A DNA stretch of 64,000 bases from Prochlorococcus marinus str. MIT 0919 (lineage in GTDB: Bacteria; Cyanobacteriota; Cyanobacteriia; PCC-6307; Cyanobiaceae), in contig NZ_CP114779.1 in the NCBI RefSeq assembly GCF_027359375.1, forward strand, positions 558,001 through 622,000. The letters run 5' to 3'. Shown piece after piece: positions 1-8,295 of this stretch. The translations under genes and the position numbers were made by a program. Numbering within the stretch: the stretch's first letter is position 1; every line of letters starts with the position of its first letter. The notes beneath the pieces are model-generated. The model was not told the origin of the DNA. It saw nothing but the letters and a program-made list of their open reading frames with translations, and searched no databases.

Positions 1-6
1 CAAAAT

Positions 7-321
7 TCACCTTCCTCCATTACAAAAATAAATTGCATCAGAAGCATCAAGTCCAAAAACGTATTTTTCCTGAACACAGTCGTTAAAAGTTCTTGATTCC
101 CTACTAATAGGCAAAATGCTAAAAGCTATAACCAATAATGCCATCGTAGAAAATACATGACTTATCAAGTGAAGAGATTTGTAGAGAATCATTAGTTTTC
201 CTTTTTGCATGAAGTTTGTTGCTAAGCCAAAGAAATGTTTCCCGGCAGATGAGTTATTTGCTCTTAATTCAACATTTCTTTGTCGTGCAATGTTTCTATT
301 AGAAAAGTTTTCACTAGTCAT
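7..321 (-). CDS. Small membrane-anchored hypothetical protein
   Basis: No function recognised. The protein has one hydrophobic segment (about residues 46-70 of the 104-residue reading) followed by a soluble tail with two cysteines, FNDCVQEKYVFGLDASD and YFCNGGR near the end, a layout I associate with small picocyanobacterial proteins of unknown role. The start is uncertain. The long reading has no clear ribosome site, whereas an in-frame ATG at position 192 is preceded by AAGGA six bases upstream and would give a 61-residue protein that starts just before the membrane segment. I think the shorter form is at least as likely. Confidence 0.5.
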   Translation of the reverse strand: MTSENFSNRNIARQRNVELRANNSSAGKHFFGLATNFMQKGKLMILYKSLHLISHVFSTMALLVIAFSILPISRESRTFNDCVQEKYVFGLDASDAIYFCNGGR

Positions 322-363
322 TACTAAACCAAGTCGCTGCTATTAATTTACCAATTTTCAAAA

Positions 364-381
364 GGAGGTAAACTGACCTCT
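364..381. repeat. Short hairpin element, copy 1
   Basis: GGAGGT (364-369) pairs with ACCTCT (376-381) around the loop AAACTG, six pairs with one terminal G-T wobble. A near-identical hairpin lies at 14613-14631, where the innermost pair is G-C instead of T-A, so the stem is kept while bases change. It lies between divergent genes, 43 bases before the minus-strand gene. It also contains a perfect Shine-Dalgarno-like core but no start codon follows within range. Confidence 0.45.
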
Positions 382-529
382 CAAGTAATTCCAGTACTTA
401 CAACTGAAGAACACGCTAATAGTTGGAAAGATATATTCATAATGTAATTTCAGGAAACATCTATTTTTGTTATTTCTATAAGACAACATGTAGTGAAGTG
501 ATCAAGATAAATTCAATTAACTTTGATAA

Positions 530-1831
530 ATGAATTTATCCAAGGAGGGTCTTCAAAAAAGTCTCGGCCCTGGCATATTACTTGCTGGTGCATGCATTGG
601 AGGCTCTCATCTGATGTCATCTACTACAGCAGGAGCTAAATATGGATTTGCATTGTTAGCTTTAATCTTGCTCACTAATTTAATTAAATATCCATTCTTA
701 CTTGTTGGGACTCGTTTTACAGCCGCAACTGGCTTGTCTCTATTAGAAGGTTTTAAGGCTCGTAACTCTTTATATTTACCAATTTACTTATCTGTAAGCT
801 TGGTAACCGGTACATTTACAATTGCCGCAGTAAGTTTTGTATCTGGCTTACTTCTGACTAATATTCCTATTTTCAGGCCTTTTCCGCCAATGGATCTTTC
901 CATAGGCGTTTTAGTTATCAGTGGTTTAATTTTACTTCTAGGTCATTATCGAGCTCTAGATCGTATTTCAAAATTACTAGTTGCAATACTAGCTTTTTTA
1001 ACTTGTCTAGCTGTTATTTCAATCGTAAGTCGGGGGGCGGTAGGTGATGTGACAAGCACTTTGTTAAACAGCGAGCCAAGTCCTTGGTCATTATCTAACT
1101 TATCTTTTTTAATACCTTTAATGGGATGGATGCCTGGACCAGTTGAATTATGTGTATGGCCTTCTCTTTGGATGTTCTCTAGATCAAAGGAAACAAACTA
1201 CAAGGCAAATGTTAAAGAAGCAGAATTTGACTTTAACCTTGGATATTTAATTACTGTTGTGACTGCAATATTCTTTGTCACTCTCGGTGCCTTCACTATG
1301 TATGGAACAGGTGAGGGGATGATGTCTGGAAGTGGTGTCTCATTTGCTCAAAATCTTATTCGACTATATACAGAATCAATGGGAAACTGGGCTCAATGGA
1401 TAATTATTCCAGCTTCATTTGCAGCCATGTTTAGTACAACCTTGACATGTCTAGATGCCTACCCTCGCGGAATATCAGCTACTCAAGGACTTCTTCAAGG
1501 GATAGACAAGGGTCACTTATCATCGACTTCTGAAAAGAAACGTTTGGATTTTTGGATAGTCGCTCATATATTTGCAGCTTTAGTCGCATTATTAATTGCA
1601 AAGACTGGAGGAGTAAGTGTAAAAGATTTTGTATTTGGTGCAATGACAGGAAGTTTTCTAACAGCTCCAATTTTTGCCTGGATGGCAATGGATACAATCA
1701 ATAGCCCCCTAGTCTCAAAAAAATATCGGTATGGACCATTCATGAAATATTTATGCTGGGTCGGACTAGCTTTCCTGATAATCTTCAGCATCCTTTTCGT
1801 AGCTAATTCATTCTTTGGTTTAGGAGTCTAG
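530..1831 (+). CDS. Divergent NRAMP-family metal ion transporter
   Basis: A 433-residue polytopic inner-membrane protein of the NRAMP (divalent metal) fold, about eleven hydrophobic helices. The family TM1 opening GPG is present at residues 13-15, but where canonical members have the metal-binding DPGN this protein has GGSH (24-27). In TM6 the canonical MPH is MPG (201-203), so the methionine ligand position is kept but the neighbouring histidine is not. It therefore belongs to a side branch whose substrate cannot be assumed to be manganese or iron. It is monocistronic, with a 200-base leader region upstream and a possible weak terminator after it. Confidence 0.8.
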   Translation: MNLSKEGLQKSLGPGILLAGACIGGSHLMSSTTAGAKYGFALLALILLTNLIKYPFLLVGTRFTAATGLSLLEGFKARNSLYLPIYLSVSLVTGTFTIAAVSFVSGLLLTNIPIFRPFPPMDLSIGVLVISGLILLLGHYRALDRISKLLVAILAFLTCLAVISIVSRGAVGDVTSTLLNSEPSPWSLSNLSFLIPLMGWMPGPVELCVWPSLWMFSRSKETNYKANVKEAEFDFNLGYLITVVTAIFFVTLGAFTMYGTGEGMMSGSGVSFAQNLIRLYTESMGNWAQWIIIPASFAAMFSTTLTCLDAYPRGISATQGLLQGIDKGHLSSTSEKKRLDFWIVAHIFAALVALLIAKTGGVSVKDFVFGAMTGSFLTAPIFAWMAMDTINSPLVSKKYRYGPFMKYLCWVGLAFLIIFSILFVANSFFGLGV

Positions 1832-1924
1832 ATCTTCTAGTCCTTAGCATTTTTAACATATTCATTTCTATATTTCTATTTAGAGAGAAGATTATAAATT
1901 GGTTTTAGTAGTTATTTGTACATC

Positions 1925-1951
1925 AAAAAACCACTGAAAAGTGCTTTTTTT
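1925..1951 (+). terminator. Possible intrinsic terminator after the NRAMP gene
   Basis: CACT-GAAA-AGTG (1932-1943) is a four-pair stem with a GNRA-like tetraloop, flanked by one C-C mismatch and then A6 (1925-1930) opposite T6 (1945-1950), giving a T-run on the plus strand. The core stem is short, so efficiency is doubtful. Confidence 0.4.
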
Positions 1952-2043
1952 ATATGTTTCGAGGAATATTGTCCTGAAAGCAAAGAATAAGTCTCAATTT
2001 CGAAAAATTCTTGCGAATGTGTAGAGAGTTTTTCTTTTAGTAA

Positions 2044-2289
2044 ATGACCACTCAGAGATTATTAGAGGAATCGCTAGAAGAACCAGCTATTGGTCAGACT
2101 GATAAATTCCTATGGCATGCTACCCCTATTGGGATAGCAGCCTTGTGCAAGCAAAAAGAAAAGAATTTCACAAAGCATTCTTATGAGGATGCGCTTAAAG
2201 AAGGTTTAGAGGTTGGACTTGATCTTAGTAGGGAAGAAAGAGAGTCTCATTACTCAAAGAAAGGTTTTGTTATTCTCTTTTATTCATAA
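2044..2289 (+). CDS. Small hypothetical protein
   Basis: Unrecognised 81-residue soluble protein. It is rich in charged residues (LEESLEEP, SREERESHYSKK) and has no membrane segment or obvious motif; a single cysteine lies near residue 35. It sits alone between the NRAMP gene and a convergent minus-strand gene whose stop codon begins two bases after this one ends. The ATG is the first in frame. Coding status rests on the composition and on the absence of a better reading on the other strand. Confidence 0.5.
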   Translation: MTTQRLLEESLEEPAIGQTDKFLWHATPIGIAALCKQKEKNFTKHSYEDALKEGLEVGLDLSREERESHYSKKGFVILFYS

Positions 2290-2290
2290 C

Positions 2291-2851
2291 CTAAGATACT
2301 TCTTTAAACTGACACTTAAGACAAGCTAATGATTCATTAGGTAAATCAAGAAAGAGGTTTAGAAGAGTATTATTAGTGACTGGTATGAGAGCAACGCCTA
2401 CCAAAGTTGCATTTTGTGTATGGTCGAGGGGGGATCCATAAAACTTTTGAAACTTTGAAGTGATTACTCCAGTCTTCAAAAAGGTAGATACGCATAAAGC
2501 AGGGAAAGAGATATTAGGCCAAATTTTCAAAAAGAATTTTGCTTCAAAATTTAGAGATATATCCCCACTGTGCTTGTTGAGCATACCTTCTAGCTTATCC
2601 ATCTGCATATCGATTAACAAACCAGGAGGTAAAGGTAATCCTAAGAATTTTGTTGTACGCCAATTCAATGATGGTATTGAAAACTCGTCTACATCGAAAT
2701 TTAAATGCTTAAGATTAGTATCCTTGCTAGATGATACAGAAGCCAATCCTCCCCCACCAGTAGCATTATAAATAAAGCAAGGGTAATTTCCAATACAAAG
2801 TCTACATCCATCAAGGCTTTCTAAGCTTATATATCGAGAATTTTTTGCCAT
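2291..2851 (-). CDS. Conserved-looking hypothetical protein, 186 aa
   Basis: Function not recognised. The 186-residue protein has no signal peptide or membrane helix. Its opening includes a cysteine-containing stretch (SLDGCRLCIGNYPCFIYNAT) followed by GGGG, and a later segment reads as alternating beta-rich sequence with LNFDVDEFSIPSLNW and FLGLPLPPGLLID, which resembles a lipid- or polysaccharide-binding beta fold but not one I can name. It is convergent with the small plus-strand gene before it and 48 bases downstream of the endonuclease V-like gene on the same strand, so it may share that transcript. Confidence 0.6.
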   Translation of the reverse strand: MAKNSRYISLESLDGCRLCIGNYPCFIYNATGGGGLASVSSSKDTNLKHLNFDVDEFSIPSLNWRTTKFLGLPLPPGLLIDMQMDKLEGMLNKHSGDISLNFEAKFFLKIWPNISFPALCVSTFLKTGVITSKFQKFYGSPLDHTQNATLVGVALIPVTNNTLLNLFLDLPNESLACLKCQFKEVS

Positions 2852-2899
2852 TTATTTATTCATCTCACTACCGTAGAGGTTCCATAGTTTTATTAATGA

Positions 2900-3322
2900 T
2901 TAACCTGAGACATCTCTTCTTTCTGTCCACCTATACCACTCTGGTTTTTTATTAATTTTGTGCTGTATACGTTGCATAATTATCATTAAATCTTTGTTCT
3001 TTGGCTTCCATTCATTATACATATCCTGAGGCCATTGATCCTTCTTGAAAATGCGTTTAGGATCAGGCTTCATACCCCTTGCTTTCATTTCATCAACAAT
3101 AGCTAAATACCTTTTATGAAGATACTTACCTTTATTATAAAAAAATTTAACGTGCCCTTTATTTAAAGTAAATTCCTCAGGGAGAGTCTTCTTCGTTAAA
3201 CTCCAATTCTTTGATTTCAATGACCTTTGCAAAGCGGATCCAACCATAAAAATCTCTCGATATTCTGCAATCAAATGCTGGTCAGACAATGTACTAGGCT
3301 CTACTAAATTGATTCTTGTCAT
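2900..3322 (-). CDS. Pyrimidine-dimer DNA glycosylase / AP lyase (T4 endonuclease V family)
   Basis: A 140-residue base-excision enzyme that would cut UV-induced cyclobutane pyrimidine dimers. It closely matches the layout of phage T4 DenV (138 residues): it opens MTRINLV, so Thr2, the N-terminal nucleophile after methionine removal, is present, as are Arg3, the DQHLIAEYRE block with Arg22 and catalytic Glu23, GHVKFFYNKG (T4: GHVTFFYDK) and a C-terminal PEWYRW (T4: PTWYKY). T4 Arg26 is replaced by Met. Its ATG overlaps the stop of the upstream dehydrogenase gene by one base (TAATG), so translation is probably coupled. Known homologues occur in phages and scattered bacteria. Confidence 0.93.
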   Translation of the reverse strand: MTRINLVEPSTLSDQHLIAEYREIFMVGSALQRSLKSKNWSLTKKTLPEEFTLNKGHVKFFYNKGKYLHKRYLAIVDEMKARGMKPDPKRIFKKDQWPQDMYNEWKPKNKDLMIIMQRIQHKINKKPEWYRWTERRDVSG

Positions 3323-4209
3323 TAATTACAGCTTAAATTAGCAGATCTAAAAGCTCGTCTTAGGACGGATATATCATGATCTCCATAACCAGCTCGTATA
3401 AGCTCTTGCTCTATTTCTTTGACTTTTGATGTAATTGAAAGGTTTAAACCTACCTTCTCAGCCGCCTCTAAAGCTATCGATAAATCCTTATTATGAAGAG
3501 ATAGTTTAAACCCCAAAGGATAATAGTCATTTAGCATTGCATCTGATCTATTAACAAGAGGCCATGAACCCCCTGCGCCTTTTTGTAAAGCTTTAATCAC
3601 TTCTGTCATTGGTAAATTTAAGTTTTGTCCAAGCGCTATTGCTTCTGCTACTGCTGCATAAGTTCCTGCAACTAATATTTGATTAATAGCTTTAACTTCC
3701 TGTCCTTTCCCAACTTCTCCAAAATTATAGAAATTAATTGCAATAGATTTAAGAATAGAATGATATTTTTTAAATACTGCATCCTCACAGCCTAAAAACA
3801 TAGTCAAAGTTCCATTGATGGCACCTTCTGTACCACCTGTTACAGGAGCATCAAAATATTGAATATCTAGTTTTGCAAGTTTGTTTGCGCATGATCTAGC
3901 CATGCGTGGGCTGATCGTCGAGAGGTCTAAAACTATACTTCCTGCTTTAAGACTCTCACACGCTCCATAGTTTCCAAAAATAACGTCTTGGACCGCAGTA
4001 TCATCACTTACGCAAATAAACAGAACGTCAATCTCTTCTGCAACAACCTTCGGGCTTGCACAACAGACTGCTTTATATGATTTCAAATTTTGTTCTGCAT
4101 AACGACTACGAGTATGAACCTTAACTTTGTGACCTGCAGTTAGTAAATTTTTGGCTATAGGCAAGCCTAATGAGCCTAAACCGACAAAGCCTAAAGAATA
4201 ATTCGACAT
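3322..4209 (-). CDS. 3-hydroxyisobutyrate dehydrogenase-family oxidoreductase
   Basis: A 295-residue NAD(P)-dependent beta-hydroxyacid dehydrogenase. The N-terminal Rossmann fold shows GLGSLG (residues 10-15). The family substrate signature appears as FDAPVTGGTEGAINGT, and the catalytic lysine lies in GQEVKAINQIL. Possible substrates are 2-hydroxy-3-oxopropionate (tartronate semialdehyde), 3-hydroxyisobutyrate or glyoxylate/succinic semialdehyde; the sequence alone does not decide. I place the start at the ATG giving MSNYSLGFVG because the fold begins there; a longer upstream reading adds 35 hydrophobic residues of no use to the fold. It is the first gene of a coupled pair with the dimer glycosylase. 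Confidence 0.85.
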   Translation of the reverse strand: MSNYSLGFVGLGSLGLPIAKNLLTAGHKVKVHTRSRYAEQNLKSYKAVCCASPKVVAEEIDVLFICVSDDTAVQDVIFGNYGACESLKAGSIVLDLSTISPRMARSCANKLAKLDIQYFDAPVTGGTEGAINGTLTMFLGCEDAVFKKYHSILKSIAINFYNFGEVGKGQEVKAINQILVAGTYAAVAEAIALGQNLNLPMTEVIKALQKGAGGSWPLVNRSDAMLNDYYPLGFKLSLHNKDLSIALEAAEKVGLNLSITSKVKEIEQELIRAGYGDHDISVLRRAFRSANLSCN

Positions 4210-4485
4210 CTGAATGCGGTAAAGTAAGAAATGTTTAGTACCTATGATAAATATTCTAAGAAGAATTGATGATTGATAGTAAAAACATAAATAATTAGCA
4301 TAAGCTACAAACAATTATATAGATCAAACAGATTTAGCGTACATTTATATCGAAGATCAAAAATCACATAGATAAACAATAAAAAATACATTTTACTGGC
4401 AAATAGTATTTAATATATTGTTAAAATTTTAATTGCTTATATCTCGATTATTCGTAATGATATTTTATAGTTTCACTTACAAGTA

Positions 4486-4677
4486 TTGGAATCTACAAAC
4501 ACACATGCTGCTCCCTATCTTCTGATCAGCTTGATATTGTTTTTTCTGTTTGGAGCAGTTGCTTACGGGATGTACAGCTCATTTGGGCCAGGTGCAAACG
4601 GTCTTAAAGATACAATTGACGAGCATGCGCGAATGCATGAAATGGGCATTGCTCATACCCATGGTGATAGAGGTTGA
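4486..4677 (+). CDS. PsbN-like small membrane protein
   Basis: A 63-residue protein with one N-terminal membrane helix (about residues 9-29) followed by YGMYSSFGPGANGLKDTIDEH. The pattern Y-x2-Y-x2-FG, then L-K/R-D, then E-H, is the one found in PsbN, the small thylakoid protein needed for photosystem II assembly. The tail is about 15 residues longer than in PsbN and histidine-rich (HARMHEMGIAHTHGD). The only in-frame start is TTG. Another small membrane gene begins two bases after its stop, suggesting a two-gene unit. It may be PsbN itself or a paralogue; psbH is not nearby. Confidence 0.55.
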   Translation: MESTNTHAAPYLLISLILFFLFGAVAYGMYSSFGPGANGLKDTIDEHARMHEMGIAHTHGDRG

Positions 4678-4679
4678 GA

Positions 4680-4853
4680 ATGTATAGTTTAAGCGATGCT
4701 TATCTTGAACAGATCTATCTGGCTTCTGACTTTCTAAAGGCTGATTTAAGCTTTATAGCTCTAGTCTTTATTATGACTACAATATTTCTATTGGGATTCA
4801 CTTTTATAATAGGATTTCTTGGTATCAATCAAAGTAGTTTTAAAAACAACTAA
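4680..4853 (+). CDS. 57-residue membrane protein
   Basis: ATG at 4680 lies two bases after the stop of the PsbN-like gene, and the frame stays open for 57 codons. The product has a short polar N-terminus (MYSLSDAYLEQIYLASDFL), then one strongly hydrophobic helix at about residues 25-48 and a polar NQSSFKNN tail. No family recognised. The tight spacing, the clean single-helix profile and the pairing with another one-helix protein support a real gene, plausibly a thylakoid or plasma-membrane subunit. Confidence 0.5.
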   Translation: MYSLSDAYLEQIYLASDFLKADLSFIALVFIMTTIFLLGFTFIIGFLGINQSSFKNN

Positions 4854-4913
4854 TAAAGTTTAAGAATAATGGGAAAAGGTTCTAATTGAAGTAACCATTT
4901 AGGTTAATTCGAT

Positions 4914-5096
4914 TTAATCAATCACTTCCTCTACAATCTCATAATATGGTCTATCTTCGTAGTCAGCATCAGAGCAACACAAGTCACCGCAAATTTCTTC
5001 CAGCAACATATAAGCATCGTCATATTTATCAAACTCTTGATTAGTTACTTCATCATTTATTCCATCTTCTCTTTTAATAAGAAATTTTTTCTTCAT
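4914..5096 (-). CDS. Small acidic hypothetical protein
   Basis: Sixty residues. The basic start MKKKFLIKRE is followed by a very acidic body with a cysteine cluster, EEICGDLCCSDADYEDRPYY. No family recognised. The CGDLCC arrangement could be redox-active or metal-binding, but nothing else supports that. It stands alone between convergent and upstream neighbours. The acidic end EDRPYYEI resembles the EEDRPYFP stretch in the tiny protein encoded at 14872-15006, which may be coincidence. Confidence 0.55.
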   Translation of the reverse strand: MKKKFLIKREDGINDEVTNQEFDKYDDAYMLLEEICGDLCCSDADYEDRPYYEIVEEVID

Positions 5097-5437
5097 TTAA
5101 GTTCTTTTGATACTTCCTCAATGGTATTTAATAAGAAAGGCAAATAGAAGGACTATTAAGATTTTACTTAAAGAGTTTAGAATTTCTAGGGAACTTATTG
5201 ACTACTATAAATATGTATAGATTATACTAAAGAATATTCGAAACAAATCAAACAAAATAAAAATCTCCTTTTTTATCACTGAAATCAGTAAATTACTACT
5301 CTTTATTAAATGAACCCTTGGAATCAGGCTAATAAAAGGAAACTCCTATAAAAAAGAATTATTCATGTAAGTACGTTATAAAAGAAAGCCAAAGAAGATA
5401 TTTTCATCAAAATCAAGGTGTAGCAATAGTGGTCTAG
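5097..5437. other. 341-base AT-rich intergenic region
   Basis: Divergent upstream region between the small acidic gene and the DUF938 methyltransferase gene. I see no open frame of useful length and no convincing hairpin. It presumably carries promoters for both flanking genes. Confidence 0.5.
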
Positions 5438-6055
5438 GTGGACAAAAGGCTTTTCTTCCATGCGACACAACGAAATAGATACCCAATTGGGAAGGTTTTA
5501 GAAAAGCACATTCCTAAGCATGGCACTGTACTTGAGATTGCAAGTGGGAGTGGAGAACATGCCATATATTTTCAATGTTTGTTTCCAGGATTAATTTGGC
5601 AATCTAGTGAGCCAAATCCTTCTTATAGAGAAAGCATTGATGCCTGGATTCATTGGAAAGGACTAAAAATGTTAATGCCTAAACCTATTGACCTTGATGT
5701 TAAAGACAATCAATGGACTTTATCAAAAGAGATAATTTCAAAGCTAACTTCCATCGTTTGCATCAATATGCTCCATGTAGCTGAGTGGAGTTGCACAGAA
5801 TCTTTATTTAAAGGTGCTAGATCCCAGCTTAAGCAAGATTCGCCACTGATACTCTATGGTCCATTCAAAGAGAATGGCGTTCACACTTGCGAAAGTAATG
5901 AGTCATTTGACTCTTCCCTAAAGCTAAGTAATAAAGATTGGGGAGTTAGGGATCTTGAAGAGGTAAGTAAAGTTGCATCTTATTATGGCTTTAAGAGAAA
6001 AGATATTATAAGAATGCCAGCTAATAACTTAACTGTTATCTTCAATAGAAATTAA
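5438..6055 (+). CDS. SAM-dependent methyltransferase, DUF938 family
   Basis: A 205-residue cytosolic protein of the DUF938 type. The class I SAM-binding motif VLEIASGSGEHAIYF is at about residues 31-45. The next acidic position, WQSSEPNPSYRESI, and the later NMLHVAEWS are both typical of this family, whose substrate is not known to me. The start is GTG (VDKRLFFHATQRNR is conserved in the family, so the start is well placed). It is monocistronic. A GATCAC/GTGATC inverted repeat at 6086-6109 follows the stop without a T-run. Confidence 0.8.
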   Translation: MDKRLFFHATQRNRYPIGKVLEKHIPKHGTVLEIASGSGEHAIYFQCLFPGLIWQSSEPNPSYRESIDAWIHWKGLKMLMPKPIDLDVKDNQWTLSKEIISKLTSIVCINMLHVAEWSCTESLFKGARSQLKQDSPLILYGPFKENGVHTCESNESFDSSLKLSNKDWGVRDLEEVSKVASYYGFKRKDIIRMPANNLTVIFNRN

Positions 6056-6320
6056 GCCTTATAAAGATTTGATTAGGTCGCATGAGATCACCAATCAAAA
6101 TATGTGATCCATTGAAAATAATTCAGTACAAAAAGTTAGTTGTCAATGTGGTTAAGCATCTCTAGGAAAATTTAAGTGCAACAGTAATGTATTTCAAAGC
6201 ATTGAGATAATAAAGACAAGGGACCCCATTGGGCAGATTTAGAAGAGAAAGGCTTGTTAGTCAATATTTGAGTATTTCTTCCAGTTGGTTTTTAGCACAA
6301 TCCATAGCGAGTCTATAGAT

Positions 6321-6524
6321 ATGGAAAATCTAATCTTTCTTACCGAGCTCACAGAGGTGTGGAAGCCTTCTGATGGAGTTATCTATTTGTTGCTTGTGAT
6401 AGGAGCTTTCCTCTTCGCTGGGGTTGCTATTTCTATTTTAACCTTTTATGAAGACTGCTATTGGAATGACAAGTCCTATAGGAAATTTCTTAAAGACGGG
6501 AAAAAAACTTCCGCAAAAGTGTAA
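6321..6524 (+). CDS. Small single-helix membrane protein
   Basis: A 67-residue protein read from the ATG at 6321; the frame extends upstream to a TTG but that extension is polar and lacks a ribosome site. The profile is a short N-terminal part (MENLIFLTELTEVWKPSDG), one membrane helix at about residues 20-42, then a charged cytosolic tail with YEDCYWNDKSYRKFLKDGKK. Function unknown. It stands alone. Confidence 0.55.
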   Translation: MENLIFLTELTEVWKPSDGVIYLLLVIGAFLFAGVAISILTFYEDCYWNDKSYRKFLKDGKKTSAKV

Positions 6525-6662
6525 AGGGGTTAAAAAATTGAAAATCTCTTTAAGAATAAACGCTGTAACTTAATTCAAGGTGTTTATTTAATCGTAGTAA
6601 AAACTAATTCTAATTTTGCATGTAACTGCCTGGAGAAATTTATTCTCACAAATTACGGATGA

Positions 6663-6851
6663 TTAAGTAGTATTATTTTTGCTTAACCACCTATAGAGAT
6701 AGAAACATCCCCCAGCAGCAAGTGCATATGGAAGTAAGTCATGGATAGCTAGAAGAAGTACATAAAGTATCACGCCTGCAAAAAGAGCTTTCTTTAGAAG
6801 AAGTTTATTCTCTTCTCCAAGCCGTTCAAATGCTTTAACTAATAGTTCCAT
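6663..6851 (-). CDS. Small membrane protein, 62 aa
   Basis: A charged N-terminal half (VKAFERLGEENKLLLKKAL) precedes two short hydrophobic stretches (about residues 24-38 and 41-55), giving a helical-hairpin or single long membrane segment, ending in YLYRWLSKNNTT. No family recognised. It lies about 110 bases downstream of the DegT aminotransferase gene on the same strand but is probably independent. Confidence 0.5.
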   Translation of the reverse strand: MELLVKAFERLGEENKLLLKKALFAGVILYVLLLAIHDLLPYALAAGGCFYLYRWLSKNNTT

Positions 6852-6964
6852 AAGTTAAAAACTTGCTTGGTCTTATTATTTACATCTTTAATTATTCAGG
6901 CAATACAAAATGATTAAAAGTAAACAGTTTGGTAACTATCAAGAGGATATTAAAGATTAATATG

Positions 6965-8155
6965 CTATTTGGGTAAGCAAATAGATTCAAGCACATTTAA
7001 GAAAGTTTCAGCAACGGTTTCTATTGTTAAGCTGTCAAAATGAATGGGCAAACGTAAATCAAAAACATCTGACAAGTGTTTCTTTGTATTAGGAAGAGAG
7101 CACGTGCTCAAATCAAGGAACTTCCAGTTTTCATATAGTCGTGCATTTGTATTATTTACACCGCCAAAATAACTTATAGGTACACCTATATTATTTAATC
7201 TTAACTTGAAATCATTTCTTAAACTTTCATCAATCTTTAGTCTCAGTTGAGCAGAGTCTCTAACTGGTCTGATTTGTTGAAAACCTGGAGAAAATGAAAT
7301 ATTTTTATTCGAAGAAAGCACCCTTATAAGTTGATTATAATTATTATTTAACTTCTCAATAGTAAATTCTATATTTTGAAGCTGGGGTATAGCTAAAGCA
7401 GCAGTCAAGTTATTCATTCTAACATTAAAAACTGGAAGAAAGTTCTTATACTTCTCAGCAATATTAATAGCTTGATTAGAGTGCAGCATGTAATTATTCT
7501 CATAGGATCCAGACATGAAGACTGATTTCCAAAAGATATCCGCATCATCAGTAACTAAAACACCTCCTTCTCCAGCATTGATGACCTTATATGACTGTAA
7601 AGAATAAACACCTGCTACACCAAATGAGCCGGCACATTTACCATTCCACTTAACTCCTAAAGCATGCGCAGCATCTTCAATTAAACAAATTGAATGTTTC
7701 CTACAAATCCTTACCACTTCATCCATGTCACACAAGTGGCCACGCATATGAGAAAGCAAAAGATATTGAGCACCTGAAGAAATAATTTTTAATTCCAAAT
7801 CACTAAAATCAATTACATAACCCTCATTTATATCTACAAGTATAGGCTCGGCACCACACTGAATAACTGCACTTGGAACAGCAGTAAATGTAAACGCCGG
7901 TATTAATACTTTTGAACTGGAAGAAACACCGACGGCTTTTAAAGCTAAGAAAATGGCATTAGTTGCAGAAGAAACACCCAATGCATAGTTGGTTCCAACG
8001 TATTCACTAACTAAATTTTCCAACTTGTTAACATAACTCTCTGTGTCTTTGAATTGATACCTAAAAGGCTTCTTAGTTTGAATTGCCTGCTGAAGTAAAG
8101 AATCAACCATTTTCAAATCAAGCTCTGCCTCCCAAGAAATATCTTCTATTCTCAT
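6965..8155 (-). CDS. DegT/DnrJ/EryC1-family PLP aminotransferase
   Basis: About 396 residues, fold-type I sugar aminotransferase family. The PLP aspartate is D161 in LIEDAAHALG and the Schiff-base lysine is K190 in YSLQSYKVINAGEGG. Family members usually make 3- or 4-amino deoxysugars from nucleotide-linked ketosugars with glutamate as donor. I start at ATG 8155 (MRIEDISWEA) because GGGAG lies five bases before it; an upstream in-frame ATG at 8176 adds only seven residues. The gene is 33 kb from the glycan island and no other sugar gene is next to it, so its substrate is open. It diverges from the 2OG oxygenase gene. Confidence 0.85.
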   Translation of the reverse strand: MRIEDISWEAELDLKMVDSLLQQAIQTKKPFRYQFKDTESYVNKLENLVSEYVGTNYALGVSSATNAIFLALKAVGVSSSSKVLIPAFTFTAVPSAVIQCGAEPILVDINEGYVIDFSDLELKIISSGAQYLLLSHMRGHLCDMDEVVRICRKHSICLIEDAAHALGVKWNGKCAGSFGVAGVYSLQSYKVINAGEGGVLVTDDADIFWKSVFMSGSYENNYMLHSNQAINIAEKYKNFLPVFNVRMNNLTAALAIPQLQNIEFTIEKLNNNYNQLIRVLSSNKNISFSPGFQQIRPVRDSAQLRLKIDESLRNDFKLRLNNIGVPISYFGGVNNTNARLYENWKFLDLSTCSLPNTKKHLSDVFDLRLPIHFDSLTIETVAETFLNVLESICLPK

Positions 8156-8295
8156 AAAAGCTCCCAATGTGATCATTCTAGACTTAGATTCTGGGTATAG
8201 GTAAGCTAAGAAATAAAATTAATCAGATAAATTAGTCTCATCCAATCATTTAAAAAAGTTTGATATGCAAGTATTGATTCAAAAGTGAATTTCAA

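Noticed and set aside
2460-2771. Open frame of 103 codons on the plus strand
   Set aside because: It lies wholly antisense to the 186-residue minus-strand protein, whose composition is more natural; no ribosome site.
6086-6109. GATCAC/GTGATC inverted repeat after the DUF938 gene
   Set aside because: Six-pair stem with a 12-base loop and no T-run; not a credible terminator.
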